Below are positions 19,701 through 27,697 of a stretch of 39,813 nucleotides of DNA, in pieces. Source of the DNA: Polyangiaceae bacterium. GTDB taxonomy: Bacteria > Myxococcota_A > Polyangia > Polyangiales > Polyangiaceae. A program made the translations under genes and the position numbers. The notes below the pieces were generated by a model that saw only the letters and a list, made by a program, of their open reading frames with translations, was not told the DNA's origin and made no database searches. Each line of letters opens with the position of its first letter. Positions within the stretch are counted from its first letter, which is position 1. The stretch spans positions 1 through 39,813 of the forward strand of contig JAFGBI010000450.1 in the NCBI GenBank assembly GCA_016933275.1, in the 5' to 3' direction.

Positions 19701-20100
19701 TGTTCGCGCAGGGGACTGGGTCCGTGAGCGCCTGGGCGCGGTAGGCCACCGAGTCGCGCGGCAGGAGGAACGCCGAGAGGGTGCCGTCGCGACAGGGACC
19801 CCAATCGCCATCGACACAACCCTGCACCCCGTCGAAGCAGGTGACGACCCGACCCTGCCTGGCGACCTCCAGGTGGCAGTCGCGTTCGGCGCCGTCGGCG
19901 CAAGGACCCTCGACGTCTCCGGGGGAGACGAGCGCCGATCCCTCGGGCAGCCCGGCGTCATCACCGCCCGCACACCCGGCTGCGACAGCGATGGCCGCGG
20001 CCAACGCAGTCGCGGCGGATCGCCCCCGATGGCGGCGCGGCAGTCGGGGGTCGGCGGGGTCGGCGGGGTCGGCGGGGCTCGGCTCGGGGGATCGGCGCAT
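16693..20100 (-). CDS. Large lipoprotein with carbohydrate-binding-like and VWA domains
   Basis: 1,135 residues from the ATG at 20100. The frame is open to 20361, but only this start puts a lipoprotein signal near the N-terminus (...AATALAAAIAVAAGC). The n-region contains ADPADPADP from a 9-bp DNA repeat. The N-terminal third is Cys-rich, with CFDGVQGCVDGDWGPC and several C..C-C..C clusters. About residues 294-442 look like a carbohydrate-binding/malectin-type beta sandwich (IVFEAEDLATN, GGTWYVWVRGRAGG, HRVHIWMSEDGFIADKV). A VWA domain covers about 712-905, with MIDAS DKSGS at 721, a Thr in GGWTPTYPAL and the later ATDGEP Asp. A C-terminal beta-rich region follows (SVRIGCAAPFEG, IQWSFFTWDTEVDPG). 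VWA with intact MIDAS suggests metal-dependent protein binding at the surface. Coupled with the downstream lipoprotein gene. Confidence 0.88.
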   Translation of the reverse strand: MRRSPEPSPADPADPADPRLPRRHRGRSAATALAAAIAVAAGCAGGDDAGLPEGSALVSPGDVEGPCADGAERDCHLEVARQGRVVTCFDGVQGCVDGDWGPCRDGTLSAFLLPRDSVAYRAQALTDPVPCANNVCDPNCRAFYEEPAVAIETERGEPIFTWTGGTIDDLRAKGLVRKAFEQPCSSGFDCQFNYHCTEPITHPLCAHSKCEPGVGLDPHCEDGYLDTPKHNKQTCVGMICEADPSCCSYSYEGDCPRDPCELGTSFKENCDDCVTSVCAELPSCCQSAVGGADPIVFEAEDLATNSPRSSQAFEPVSEASASEGEAMQVLPDNGTTWGSNKENVSPSLDFDIDFPSGGTWYVWVRGRAGGYTSGSSNTVHIGIDGNIPSSAASIGNFPAYYAWKGNRTSGGGSRATISVSGGGTHRVHIWMSEDGFIADKVLLTKASNVAPTGAGPAAGGGGAGSWGPACVEKYAEVCDVYCGAREWDEGCIDLVDTVCDAPCPERPDATCAHSPCDTSGAALDARCHPCVEAICKASPTCCITGWSTACRNLVATTCGLTCPIEMKLRPPESGTCVPWLPGQMDDTCDGIDLAVGVPCSGTLPICNHGTETAPAHVRVIHFPGNADHYPNAAPDQDHPQMDECFTPSEILPGRCVAVTTCDLGGTREIMVNPPDTGAPSECSRTDNWGLYGGESQCSIPVCSDSETSASFRKVNLYFQVDKSGSMDGAKWTGTTAALKTFFSAPESAGLNVALEFFALSNARTAYGDGCGDPSVGECTASKCARPMVALGELTAASPDTQETKLVNAVDSLFPGGWTPTYPALRGAVDAMIAAQSAAPDDLYAVVLATDGEPTKCELSTTEIAKIALDGWANHEIRTYTIGMDGADISALNTIAQAGGTRTAFVVTNDAVVEEDLLDALFSISRDLASCEFSVANGAYIDPTTASVIYTSGSGAPVTLTHLASEAGCGEGWYFDNPADPSIATLCPDTCSTIQNDGAAQVSVRIGCAAPFEGASHSEIYAASCPATTRIQWSFFTWDTEVDPGAEIVFRARAAGSEAALVDAEWSELGRATSALEICGLGGPLPDCPRSLYDLLGLRAHDPFVELEASLEPSTTSLGGAVLNSWEMTYTCLDNE
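20041..20085 (-). repeat. GGCGGGGTC microsatellite in the signal region of the VWA lipoprotein
   Basis: Nine-base units TCGGCGGGG repeat about four times on the plus strand, encoding ADP repeats just before the arginine-rich n-region. Unit-number changes would stay in frame and alter only the cytoplasmic part of the signal. Confidence 0.7.
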
Positions 20101-20315
20101 GGTTTCCCGTAGGGGTAACGGCCACGGCGAGCGGAAAGTGAGGGGGAGATCGCCCCACCCGAGCTCGCCAGCACCTGTGAGCGTAGATCGAAACGCCACC
20201 GGCAGCCCGAATTCCAATGCCCTGCGGAATACCGCCGTGGTGGGTTCTGTGCCGCTGTACGGCCGAGGATGACACCCGCATTGCCGCTCGGGGCGAGAGC
20301 CGATACGCTCGGCGG

Positions 20316-21386
20316 GTGGCATTTCTCGCCAGCCCGCGGGTGTGCGGTGGGGCCCGGGCAAGTCTCGGGCGACTCACCCGCACGATCCTGGCGCTGGCTG
20401 GGATCGGGATCGCCTGCGCCGCCCATCAACCCCCAGCGGCGGCGCGCCCCGAGCCGGTGCGTCGCCGCGCGAGCCCTGCCCCAGCCACGCCGCCCCGAGC
20501 CATCGGCGTGAAGACCGCGGAGCGGGTGAAGAAGCTCTGGGAGGTTTCGGCTGGCGGCACGGGCACCGCGGTGGGCTTGAGTCGGGGACTCGGCCGAGTT
20601 GCCTATTCGAATGGTCAGGGGATCCTGCTCTACAACCTCGCCAACGGAGAGCCCGCGGACGCGGGGATCGCCACCTGTCACCCGGTCATCCGCGGCGGCC
20701 TCTGCTACCTCGGAAGACAACTCGTCGTCGTGTGCCAGGATGGGGTCAAGGTCCGCGACGGCACCGACCCCACGACGAGGGACCTTGCGGTCACGGCGGT
20801 CGCGGTGACGGCAGCAGCCTTCGCCAACGACCGGGTCGCGCTGGCGCATCGGGACGGGGTCGTCCGCATCTATCCGCTCGACGGGGGGCCCCCCACCGAG
20901 ATCCCGGTTCCCGGGCCCCCCGTCGACGTCAAGAGCCTCGCCCTCACGCCCGATGGGTCGCGGATCGCTCTGGCCTGGGTCCAGGGCTCGATCTGGTGGT
21001 GGGACACGAAGGATCCGGCGACGTCGCACCCGCTCGTGAGGCACGATCGCGAGAGCGACACGATCGCGTTCAGCCATGACGGCATGGCGCTCGCGGAGGA
21101 GGGCGAGTCCTTCTACACGAACGTGTGGAGGTACCAGGGTGACACCACCTCGCCGAGCGCGCGACTCCGCAACGGCTCCTGGGTGAAGCGGCTGCGCTTC
21201 TTGCACGACGGGAAGTGGCTCGTCCGCGGCGGCTCGGATGGCCTCGAGCTCGCCGAGGTGGGAGGCCCCAAGCGGGTCGTGCTCGACGAGCGCAGCGCGG
21301 TCGAGGACGTGGCGATGAGCGAAGACGGGACCACGCTCGCGGCCGTGGACCGCGACGGCCGGCTGACGGTCTGGGGCGTGCGCTAG
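20316..21386 (+). CDS. Exported beta-propeller (WD40-like) protein
   Basis: About 356 residues from the GTG at 20316. The frame is open from 20217, and a GTG at 20340 is also possible; none has a strong ribosome site. TRTILALAGIGIACAA is a signal or lipoprotein-like stretch. About 60 residues of Pro/Ala/Arg linker follow, then repeated beta-blade segments: GLGRVAYSNGQGILLYNL, FANDRVALAHRDGVVRIYPL, ALTPDGSRIALAWVQGSIWW, FLHDGKWLVRGGSDGLELAE and MSEDGTTLAAVDRDGRLTVW. The pattern of hydrophobic strand, Asp-Gly turn and W/Y-x-hydrophobic end is that of WD40/YVTN propellers. It probably scaffolds a protein complex in the periplasm. It diverges from the VWA gene with about 215 bases between starts and is followed directly by element A. 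Confidence 0.8.
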   Translation: MAFLASPRVCGGARASLGRLTRTILALAGIGIACAAHQPPAAARPEPVRRRASPAPATPPRAIGVKTAERVKKLWEVSAGGTGTAVGLSRGLGRVAYSNGQGILLYNLANGEPADAGIATCHPVIRGGLCYLGRQLVVVCQDGVKVRDGTDPTTRDLAVTAVAVTAAAFANDRVALAHRDGVVRIYPLDGGPPTEIPVPGPPVDVKSLALTPDGSRIALAWVQGSIWWWDTKDPATSHPLVRHDRESDTIAFSHDGMALAEEGESFYTNVWRYQGDTTSPSARLRNGSWVKRLRFLHDGKWLVRGGSDGLELAEVGGPKRVVLDERSAVEDVAMSEDGTTLAAVDRDGRLTVWGVR

Positions 21387-21413
21387 AGCAGCAATCAAGT
21401 TGATTGCTGCGTC
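21386..21413. repeat. Perfect palindrome beside element A
   Basis: GCAGCAATCAA-G-TTGATTGCTGC is a perfect 11-bp inverted repeat with a one-base centre, starting three bases after the stop of the propeller gene. A sister palindrome closes the element (GCAGCAACCA-GG-TTGATTGCTGC at about 21544-21566). No U-tract follows, so it is unlikely to be a standard terminator; a REP-like role or a protein-binding site is possible. Confidence 0.85.
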
Positions 21414-21426
21414 AAATCAACAACCT

Positions 21427-21540
21427 AGAGCACCGAACCGGTAGCAGACCTCTCCAGAGGCAGCGCTGGAAACGCGTCCTCGCTAGGCACAGACGCGTTT
21501 CCAACGCTGCCGTTGCTGTCGGCAACCTGATCGGTGCTCT
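21427..21540. repeat. Element A, best copy: 114-bp imperfect long hairpin
   Basis: The left arm runs AGAGCACCGAACCGG... to GGAAACGCGT; the right arm runs ACGCGTTTCC... to GATCGGTGCTCT, with a 15-base loop. The central 10 bp pair perfectly and the outer 8 bp (AGAGCACC/GGTGCTCT) pair perfectly; the middle pairs with mismatches. Together with the palindromes on both sides this resembles a compound REP/BIME or a small palindromic MITE. Related copies lie at 14218-14330, 1745-1801 (one arm), 21541-21705 (internally altered) and perhaps 35200-35245. Confidence 0.88.
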
Positions 21541-21705
21541 GGAGCAGCAACCAGGTTGATTGCTGCGTGGAATCAGTCACCTGGGGACCTGCGCCCTCCG
21601 GGCCCCGCGCAGCGCGAGCTGTGGGGGTGAAGGCCCGGGGTACCGGACCGGTAGCAGATCTCGCCATCGGCGCCGTGGCTTCTGGCAACCCGATTGGTGC
21701 TCCAG
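21541..21705 (+). repeat. Element A, altered tandem copy
   Basis: It starts with the second palindrome, keeps GGACCGGTAGCAGATCTC (left arm) and TGGCAACCCGATTGGTGCTCC (right arm) but lacks the GGAAACGCGT core. A GC-rich stretch (about 21584-21645) replaces part of the linker. Confidence 0.65.
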
Positions 21706-21806
21706 TCCGGAACGAGCAGAGCCGGCGGCACTACTGGATCGGGGGCCTGGAGAGAAACCTGGTCACGGATCGGTGGCTCGGAGGCACATGGGGTGAAGGA
21801 CGCACC

Positions 21807-22712
21807 ATGAGCTCAATCCTCCCCCACGCCGCCGCCGCCGCCTTCGCCCTCGGCGCCCTGTTCGCCACGGTCGGCGCCATCGGTCAGGAACGACTGCCCC
21901 GCCGTCCCCCTCCGCTCCCCTCACCCTGCAACGTCACCGTGGAGGACGAGGGCGGGCGAGCGTTGCCCACCTTCCACCAGGCAGGCCGGACCTACCTGCT
22001 CGGAGAGAGGGGCGCCCGGTACTCAATCCGGGTGAACAACCGCTCGGGGGCACGCGTCGAGGCGGTGATCTCGGTCGATGGCCGCGACGGAATCACGGGT
22101 CAACCCGCCGACTACGTCCGCCACCGCGGCTACGTCCTCGCCCCCTACGACTCCGTCACCGTGCAGGGATTTCGGCAGAGCTTCGACGCAGTCGCGGCCT
22201 TTCGCTTCGCCACTCCAGGTGAGAGTTACTCGTCACGAATGGGCACCCCCGAGAACGTCGGCGTGCTCGGGATCGCCTGTTTCTCCGAACGCCGAGCTTC
22301 CGTGGTCCACGTTCCGCCGCCAAGCCCCTTTCGCTATCGCGACCAGACAGAAGCCTCGCGCTCGCAGGCCCCGAGCGCAGAACGACCAGCAGGCCGCCCG
22401 TCGGCAAGGAGCGCGCCCACGGATCGGAAGGAGCGCGCCGAGAGGACGCGACCAGGCTACCCACCGGAGCCCCGGGGACACACGGGCAACCTTGGAACCG
22501 AGTATGGTGAGTCGCGCTACAGCCCGGTGTCCACGACGGCTTTCGAGCGCGCCGACCAGGGCCGAGCACAACAGGTCATCGTCCTTCACTACGATGACGC
22601 GGGCGGCCTCGAGGCGCGGGGGATCCGGGTCTTCTCTCGCCCCGAACGCATGCCGTGGCACCCGTCGCCGCAGCCATTCCCTGGCTCCCGGTTCGCGCCA
22701 CCGCCGCCATGA
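21807..22712 (+). CDS. Exported conserved hypothetical protein with Pro/Arg-rich tail
   Basis: 301 residues. The ATG at 21807 has GAAGGA six bases upstream and gives a signal peptide (MSSILPHAAAAAFALGALFATVGA). Earlier in-frame codons lie inside repeat DNA. A compact domain covers about residues 40-150: YSIRVNNRSGARVEAVISVDG, then YVRHRGYVLAPYDSVTVQGF, VAAFRFATPGESYSSRMG and NVGVLGIACF. This pattern (ring-shaped beta protein with 'VSVDG..G...GYVL.P') is familiar from uncharacterised periplasmic proteins of several proteobacteria; I know no assigned function. About 100 residues of Ser/Arg/Pro-rich linker follow, then VIVLHYDDAGGLEARGIRVF. It lies upstream of the PilZ gene in the same direction. 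Confidence 0.8.
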   Translation: MSSILPHAAAAAFALGALFATVGAIGQERLPRRPPPLPSPCNVTVEDEGGRALPTFHQAGRTYLLGERGARYSIRVNNRSGARVEAVISVDGRDGITGQPADYVRHRGYVLAPYDSVTVQGFRQSFDAVAAFRFATPGESYSSRMGTPENVGVLGIACFSERRASVVHVPPPSPFRYRDQTEASRSQAPSAERPAGRPSARSAPTDRKERAERTRPGYPPEPRGHTGNLGTEYGESRYSPVSTTAFERADQGRAQQVIVLHYDDAGGLEARGIRVFSRPERMPWHPSPQPFPGSRFAPPPP

Positions 22713-22904
22713 CCGGGGTGCAGTCGCCAGGACTGGGTCCCGATAGTGCGATGGCGCTCCTCGGGCAACGTGGCGAAAACCGTCGTTCGCACAGGCGGGG
22801 CATGATCGCGGTGACAGGGCCAGTCGATGCCACGCAATGGTTGCGGGCCAGCAATCGACGCCGGGCCGTCGAACCCCGCGACTTCCCTGGATCGCGCTCC
22901 TGGC

Positions 22905-23318
22905 ATGACCAATGCTGCGGGGAGTACCGTGCGACAATCGACTGCCAGGCGCCAGGATGACCGGCGAGGACACTCCCGGGTGCCGCTCCATGCCCCAGTG
23001 CTGATCGATCTCGAGAGCAGCTGGGAGAAGGCGGAGTGCCGCGACGTCTCACCGGTGGGGCTCGCCGTCGAGGTTTCCCATCCGCTTCCCCTCGGCGCCA
23101 GCGTCGAGCTCTACTTCGAGCTCCCAACCTGGACCGCGGTCGAGGTGACCGCCACGGTGGTGCGCAACGAAGCAGGAATTGCCGGGCTTCGCTTCGTGAC
23201 CCTCGACCCGATGGCCGCGCGCGCCCTCGTCACCTACTGCGACGACACCGAGCGCGGCGAGATGGCGACCGGCATCGTGCGGAGGCTCACCCCGCCCGGC
23301 GATGTTCAGCTGAGTTAG
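22905..23318 (+). CDS. PilZ domain protein (putative c-di-GMP receptor)
   Basis: 137 residues from the ATG at 22905; the frame is open to 22827. A single PilZ domain fills the protein. R21-GHS-R25 is the RxxxR motif and D47-V-S49-PV-G52 the D/NxSxxG motif, both intact, so c-di-GMP binding is expected. ASVELYFELP and VVRNEAGIAGLRFV are the usual barrel strands. No effector domain is fused, so it likely acts on a partner. It converges with the epimerase gene across a 154-bp gap that shows only a weak dyad (GATGATG/CATCATC near 23358-23376). Confidence 0.88.
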   Translation: MTNAAGSTVRQSTARRQDDRRGHSRVPLHAPVLIDLESSWEKAECRDVSPVGLAVEVSHPLPLGASVELYFELPTWTAVEVTATVVRNEAGIAGLRFVTLDPMAARALVTYCDDTERGEMATGIVRRLTPPGDVQLS

Positions 23319-23472
23319 TCACCGCTCCCATCTGGGCCAGGCAGGTGTCGGGTCGCCGATGATGTCGCCCATCATCCCGGAAAGCTCCCATTCGATGGGG
23401 TGACACGCCAACCCAGACGCCCCCGGGCCGGCGTGCCGGCGCGGGTCGCCCAACGGAATCCGCCGGGGTTGG

Positions 23473-24471
23473 TCACCGGTGCGACGGTGGCAAGATGCCT
23501 CGCTGGTCAGCGATGATGCGATCCATGAGCTGGTCGAAGGCGGGGTCGATCCGCCGACGCGCCGGGTCCGCATCATGGTAGGCGATGATCTCCTCGGCGC
23601 CGCGCGAGAACGGGATCGTCGCCAAGTAGTCGGGGACGAAGCGCTTGATCTTGGTGTTGTCGAAGATCATCGAGTGCGTCTTGTCACCGAGCAGACTATC
23701 GCCCCACTCTCGATCGTAGCGGGCGATCACGTCGGACGGTACGTGCACGATCCGCGCCTCGGTCCCGGCGGCTCGCGCCAGAACGTGATGGATGCGGTCC
23801 CAGGTCAGAAGCTCGTCGCTGGTGATGTGGAACGCCTCGCCGATCGCAGCGTCGAGGCCGAGCAGCCCCACGAGACCCTTCGCGAAATCACGATGATGGG
23901 TGAGCACCCACAAGCTCGACCCGTCACCGTGTACGATGACGGGCTTGCCGCGCCGCATCCGGTCGATCACCGTGTAGCCACCGTGTGGCGGCAGGAGCGT
24001 CGCGTCGTACGTGTGCGACGGCCGCACGATGGTCACGGGGAAGCGCTCCTCGCGATAGGCGCGAACGAGCCGTTCCTCGCAGGCAATCTTGTCCCTCGAG
24101 TACTGCCACACGGGGTTGTCCAGCATCGACGACTCCCTCACGGGCAGGCTCCCAGGTGGCGTCTGGTAGACGGAGGCAGAGCTGATGAAGACGTAATGAC
24201 GAGTGCGTCCGCGGAACAACTCGATATCTGTCTCGATGTGATCGGCCGTGAACGCTACCCATTCGACGACCGCGTCGAATTCGAGCTCGGCGAGGGCGCA
24301 CCGGGCCGAATCCCGGTCGCGAATGTCGCCCCGCAACACCCGAGCCCCCGGCGGAACCGCGCGCGGCGACACCCCGCGGCAAAGGAGGTAGGCCTCCATG
24401 CCACGCGAGATCGCGAGCGGGGTGCAGGCAGAGCTGATGATCCCGGTACCACCGATGAAGAGGATGCGCAT
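23473..24471 (-). CDS. NAD(P)-dependent epimerase/dehydratase (extended SDR)
   Basis: 332 residues, a normal length for extended SDR enzymes. MRILFIGGTGIISSA carries the N-terminal dinucleotide motif; VFISSASVYQTPPG precedes the catalytic Y124-SRD-K128. TIVRPSHTYD is the substrate-side strand, and FHITSDELLTWDRIHHVL resembles the RNA-binding/CSP41-like branch of this family. The specific sugar or other substrate cannot be told from sequence. The gene stands alone; it converges with the PilZ gene and is about 130 bases downstream of the amidohydrolase gene, on the same strand. Confidence 0.88.
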   Translation of the reverse strand: MRILFIGGTGIISSACTPLAISRGMEAYLLCRGVSPRAVPPGARVLRGDIRDRDSARCALAELEFDAVVEWVAFTADHIETDIELFRGRTRHYVFISSASVYQTPPGSLPVRESSMLDNPVWQYSRDKIACEERLVRAYREERFPVTIVRPSHTYDATLLPPHGGYTVIDRMRRGKPVIVHGDGSSLWVLTHHRDFAKGLVGLLGLDAAIGEAFHITSDELLTWDRIHHVLARAAGTEARIVHVPSDVIARYDREWGDSLLGDKTHSMIFDNTKIKRFVPDYLATIPFSRGAEEIIAYHDADPARRRIDPAFDQLMDRIIADQRGILPPSHR

Positions 24472-24600
24472 GAGCGAGGATCGAGCCGCATCACCTCGGC
24501 TCCGTCAAGGTGAAGCAGTGAGGAGTGAGCTGCCGCGACTGACGGCGGTCCCGACTTCTACCACCGAGTGAGCGAAAGATCACGCTAGCCGGTGATGGTT

Positions 24601-27564
24601 TCACCGAGCGGCCATCTGCTCCACGAGCAGGTCCCCCGCGCTTCGGGGCATGAGCTGGCTTCGAGCGAAGTAGTCGACCACGCCGAGGATGGCCGCCAAT
24701 CGGGTCCCCACTGGATAGGCGGCGGGATCGAAACCAGCTAGGTAGCTCGTGATCGCGAGCCCGCCCGTGACGACGAGCGGCGCATCGTGACCCCCGGATT
24801 CGGTGACCGTGACGTCGACGAGGCGGACCAGCATGTAGCGATACCGAAGCTCCGTCTCCGCACCGGGAACGATGGCCGAGGGGTCGACGGTGACGGCGAG
24901 AGAATCAGTGTCGCACTCGGGAGCTCGCGGTTCGAGCACCGTGAGCGTGGGATACCTGAGCTCGAACGTGTCCGCGTAGTAGTCCGTCTGCCCGGTCACC
25001 CGCACCCGGTCCCCAACCGCGGCCGCCAGCGGCGTGACCGAGGAGTACACGAAAAGCCCCGCGCTCTCGCCGCTCGACGTGGAGAATGGGTCCTGGACCC
25101 AGAGGCGTTCGGGCGCCTTGACGGCGATGACGCACACCCCGTCGAGGGTGGCATCGATGCCCGCGCCTAGGCGCCAGAGCTCCTGGATCGTCCGCGGGGG
25201 ACCGGGGCAGGCGACGGTGCCGGGATTCGGCGCGTCGGGACACGTGTCGCAGGCGTCACCCCAGCCGTCACCGTCGCGGTCCTCCGTCGTCGAGGCCGCG
25301 TCATAGGGACAGAGATCGTCGAGATCGGGGACACCGTCGCCGTCGAGATCGCCGGCACAGTCGAGGGTGTCGGGGGCGAGAGGGCAGGGATCGCAGGCGT
25401 CTCCTCGACCATCACCGTCCGCGTCCGCCTCTCTTCCGTCATCGAGCGGGCGGATCGGATTGAAGTGGCCCGGGCAGGTGTCGTCCGCGTCCGGGATCCC
25501 ATCCCCGTCGGCGTCGCCCTGCACGGATTGGCCCGCGTAAAGTGGAGACTGAAGCCCGACCGCGTCCTCGGGCAGGGTACGGCACGGGACGCAGGTGACC
25601 TCGCCTGGCGGTGAACCGCAGCCGAAGAGGGGGTAGGGAGCGTCACCAACCTCCGCCACGACGTCGCTCCACGGCCGTCCGGTGTCGCGAAGGACGCATG
25701 CGCGCTTCGGTACCCCACAGACGTCACCGATCTCGTCGCAGTCGGGCTCGAGCGCGGCCACGACGTCCGCATCCCCAACCGTGGGCAATCCGCCCCGGAG
25801 CACCAGCACGACGTCACCCTCGTCGGCGTCGAGCACGGCGCGGTGCGGGGTGCGGCCGCGCCTGGCGAAGACGACGAGGTCGCCCATCAACCCCGGGGCG
25901 AGTCGCCCGAGGGAGTCGTCGAAGCCGAGCGCCGCCGCGGCGCCAGCGGTCGCCATCGCGACCAGCGCGTGGTCGCCGAAGTAGCCGCCGAAGTAGTCGC
26001 GGTTGAGGGAGTCGGCGCAAGCCAGCTCACGAAGCATGTTCATCGAGCCCGACGGGACCCAGTCCGTGCCCAACCCCAGCGTCACCCCCAGGCGATCCAT
26101 TTCGACGACGCGCGCCGTGTCGCCATAAAGAGCGACGTTGGAGCGAGGCGACCACACGACCTTGGCGCCGACGGCCGCCAGGTACGCCATGTCGCGGGGC
26201 AGGAGCGCCATCCCATGAATGATCGCCGTCCGAGCGTCGAGCACGTCGAAGCCCCCCGGGACGAGCCCGGTGAGGCACAGGAACTCGTTGCGCGCGGTAG
26301 CATCGATCCCCTCCGCCACGTGCGGCACCCACGGGTAGTCGCCTCGCGGACCGGTGAGGGTGTACGTGCCGCACCCGCGGTCGGCCTGGGTCGTCGAGCC
26401 GAGGGGGAAGGTCTCGTAGGTCGCGAATACGTGCCCAGGAACGTTGCGGGTTCGGTCGTCACCCAGTGACTTGTCATCCACGTCGCGGAGGATCCCCGTG
26501 AGGCGGGTGGAGGCGAAGGTGGTCGTCGCCCCGCCGAGCGCGAAACGAACCTCGCCCCAGGTCTTGGCGGCGAGGGGAGCGCCGCCGCCGGGAGCGGCGA
26601 TCTTGGGCAGCCTCTCGTTTCCTGCCGCGCGCCAGTCATTTCGATGTTCGAAACGGGTGCCGAGATCGGCGACGAGGGGCACACCGTCGCGATCGACGAA
26701 GTCGTCGGCGTCGTACGGCTCGCCGTTCATCCATCCCCCATGATCGTGGGCATTGATGAGGCCGGGGGCCATGACCGCATCCGGACAGATCACACGAGTA
26801 GCGCTCGGATCGGCGTCCGCGCAATGGCAGCCCACACACGCAATTCGCCCGTCTCCGTCGACGAGGACCTGGCCGCGTTCGACGGTGGTGTCGGGGGTGA
26901 CGAGATCCATGACGAAGAGCCGCGTCGTCCCCGAGCCTGGATCCACGAAGCAACGTGACGCGGTCGACACCGTCACGGGAAGTGGCGCGCAGCTAGCGGC
27001 GTCCGAAGAGGCGGCCGTGGGAGCCCCGGTCGAGTGGAGGCCTCCGCCGGCACCGCTGGCGGAGGGATCGGCAGAATGAACGTGGTTTTCGGCGCGACCC
27101 CCGCGCTGCTCCATGGTCAAGAGGGCGCCGGCACCGCCACCAACAATGGCGGGATCGTCGGCACCGCGCTCGCCGCCACCGCCTGCTCTTCCGCGACCGT
27201 TCGCCCCCAGCGCACCCTCGGATTCGCCGGTGCTGGCAGCGGGTGCCGAGCTACGATACCGCCCCCCGGTGGCGATGGCTTCGTCCTGGCTTCGCGGTGA
27301 CACGGCCGCCGCGCCGGCAGGTCCTCCGCCGGCAGTTACGTCGCCGACCTCCGTCGGCGCATCCAGTTGGAAGGGAGGACCGCTCGCGCCGCCACCGCTC
27401 GCTGCCGAGGATCCCGCCGATACGCCGTGCCCATCGACGCCGCCAGGACCTGCGGCCCGATCGGCGAGTTCGCCACGTTCGCCACCCGGGCCGCCGACGC
27501 AAGCGCCAAGGGCGAGCAGCGTCGCGAAACCGCAGCCAGCAAGAAACGACGGCCAATCCTCCAT
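24601..27564 (-). CDS. Lipoprotein: amidohydrolase fused to TSP3 calcium repeats and OB-like domain
   Basis: 987 residues. The ATG at 27564 has AAAGGGG upstream, and FATLLALGAC is a clean lipobox. A Gly/Ser/Ala linker of about 150 residues follows. The amidohydrolase domain (about 195-620) keeps the usual metal set: GLINAHDH (HxH near 272-274), HVAEG, IIHGMAL and GTDWVPSGS (Asp near 499). Cys-rich segments lie near 630-670. Thrombospondin type 3 repeats (about 682-783: DADGDGIPDADDTCP, DADGDGRGDACD, DLDGDGVPDLDDLCP) should bind calcium. The C-terminus (about 798-981: GVCVIAVKAPERLWVQDP, VGDRVRVTGQTDYY) resembles OB-fold accessory domains of extracellular nucleases. A surface-anchored amidohydrolase is uncommon; the substrate is unknown. 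Confidence 0.9.
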   Translation of the reverse strand: MEDWPSFLAGCGFATLLALGACVGGPGGERGELADRAAGPGGVDGHGVSAGSSAASGGGASGPPFQLDAPTEVGDVTAGGGPAGAAAVSPRSQDEAIATGGRYRSSAPAASTGESEGALGANGRGRAGGGGERGADDPAIVGGGAGALLTMEQRGGRAENHVHSADPSASGAGGGLHSTGAPTAASSDAASCAPLPVTVSTASRCFVDPGSGTTRLFVMDLVTPDTTVERGQVLVDGDGRIACVGCHCADADPSATRVICPDAVMAPGLINAHDHGGWMNGEPYDADDFVDRDGVPLVADLGTRFEHRNDWRAAGNERLPKIAAPGGGAPLAAKTWGEVRFALGGATTTFASTRLTGILRDVDDKSLGDDRTRNVPGHVFATYETFPLGSTTQADRGCGTYTLTGPRGDYPWVPHVAEGIDATARNEFLCLTGLVPGGFDVLDARTAIIHGMALLPRDMAYLAAVGAKVVWSPRSNVALYGDTARVVEMDRLGVTLGLGTDWVPSGSMNMLRELACADSLNRDYFGGYFGDHALVAMATAGAAAALGFDDSLGRLAPGLMGDLVVFARRGRTPHRAVLDADEGDVVLVLRGGLPTVGDADVVAALEPDCDEIGDVCGVPKRACVLRDTGRPWSDVVAEVGDAPYPLFGCGSPPGEVTCVPCRTLPEDAVGLQSPLYAGQSVQGDADGDGIPDADDTCPGHFNPIRPLDDGREADADGDGRGDACDPCPLAPDTLDCAGDLDGDGVPDLDDLCPYDAASTTEDRDGDGWGDACDTCPDAPNPGTVACPGPPRTIQELWRLGAGIDATLDGVCVIAVKAPERLWVQDPFSTSSGESAGLFVYSSVTPLAAAVGDRVRVTGQTDYYADTFELRYPTLTVLEPRAPECDTDSLAVTVDPSAIVPGAETELRYRYMLVRLVDVTVTESGGHDAPLVVTGGLAITSYLAGFDPAAYPVGTRLAAILGVVDYFARSQLMPRSAGDLLVEQMAAR

Positions 27565-27697
27565 GCGAACCCCTTTCGTTGGCGGGTTCGCGTGGACGAT
27601 GCACGCGCGGTGCCAGCGTCCCTCCGGCCACCCTGGCGCTGTCCTTTTGCCCGCGACCGACCTTCAAGGGGCCGGGCGAAGGGGCTACCATCGGCGC

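Noticed and set aside
23479..24513. 344-codon plus-strand frame
   Set aside because: Antisense to the clear SDR epimerase gene.
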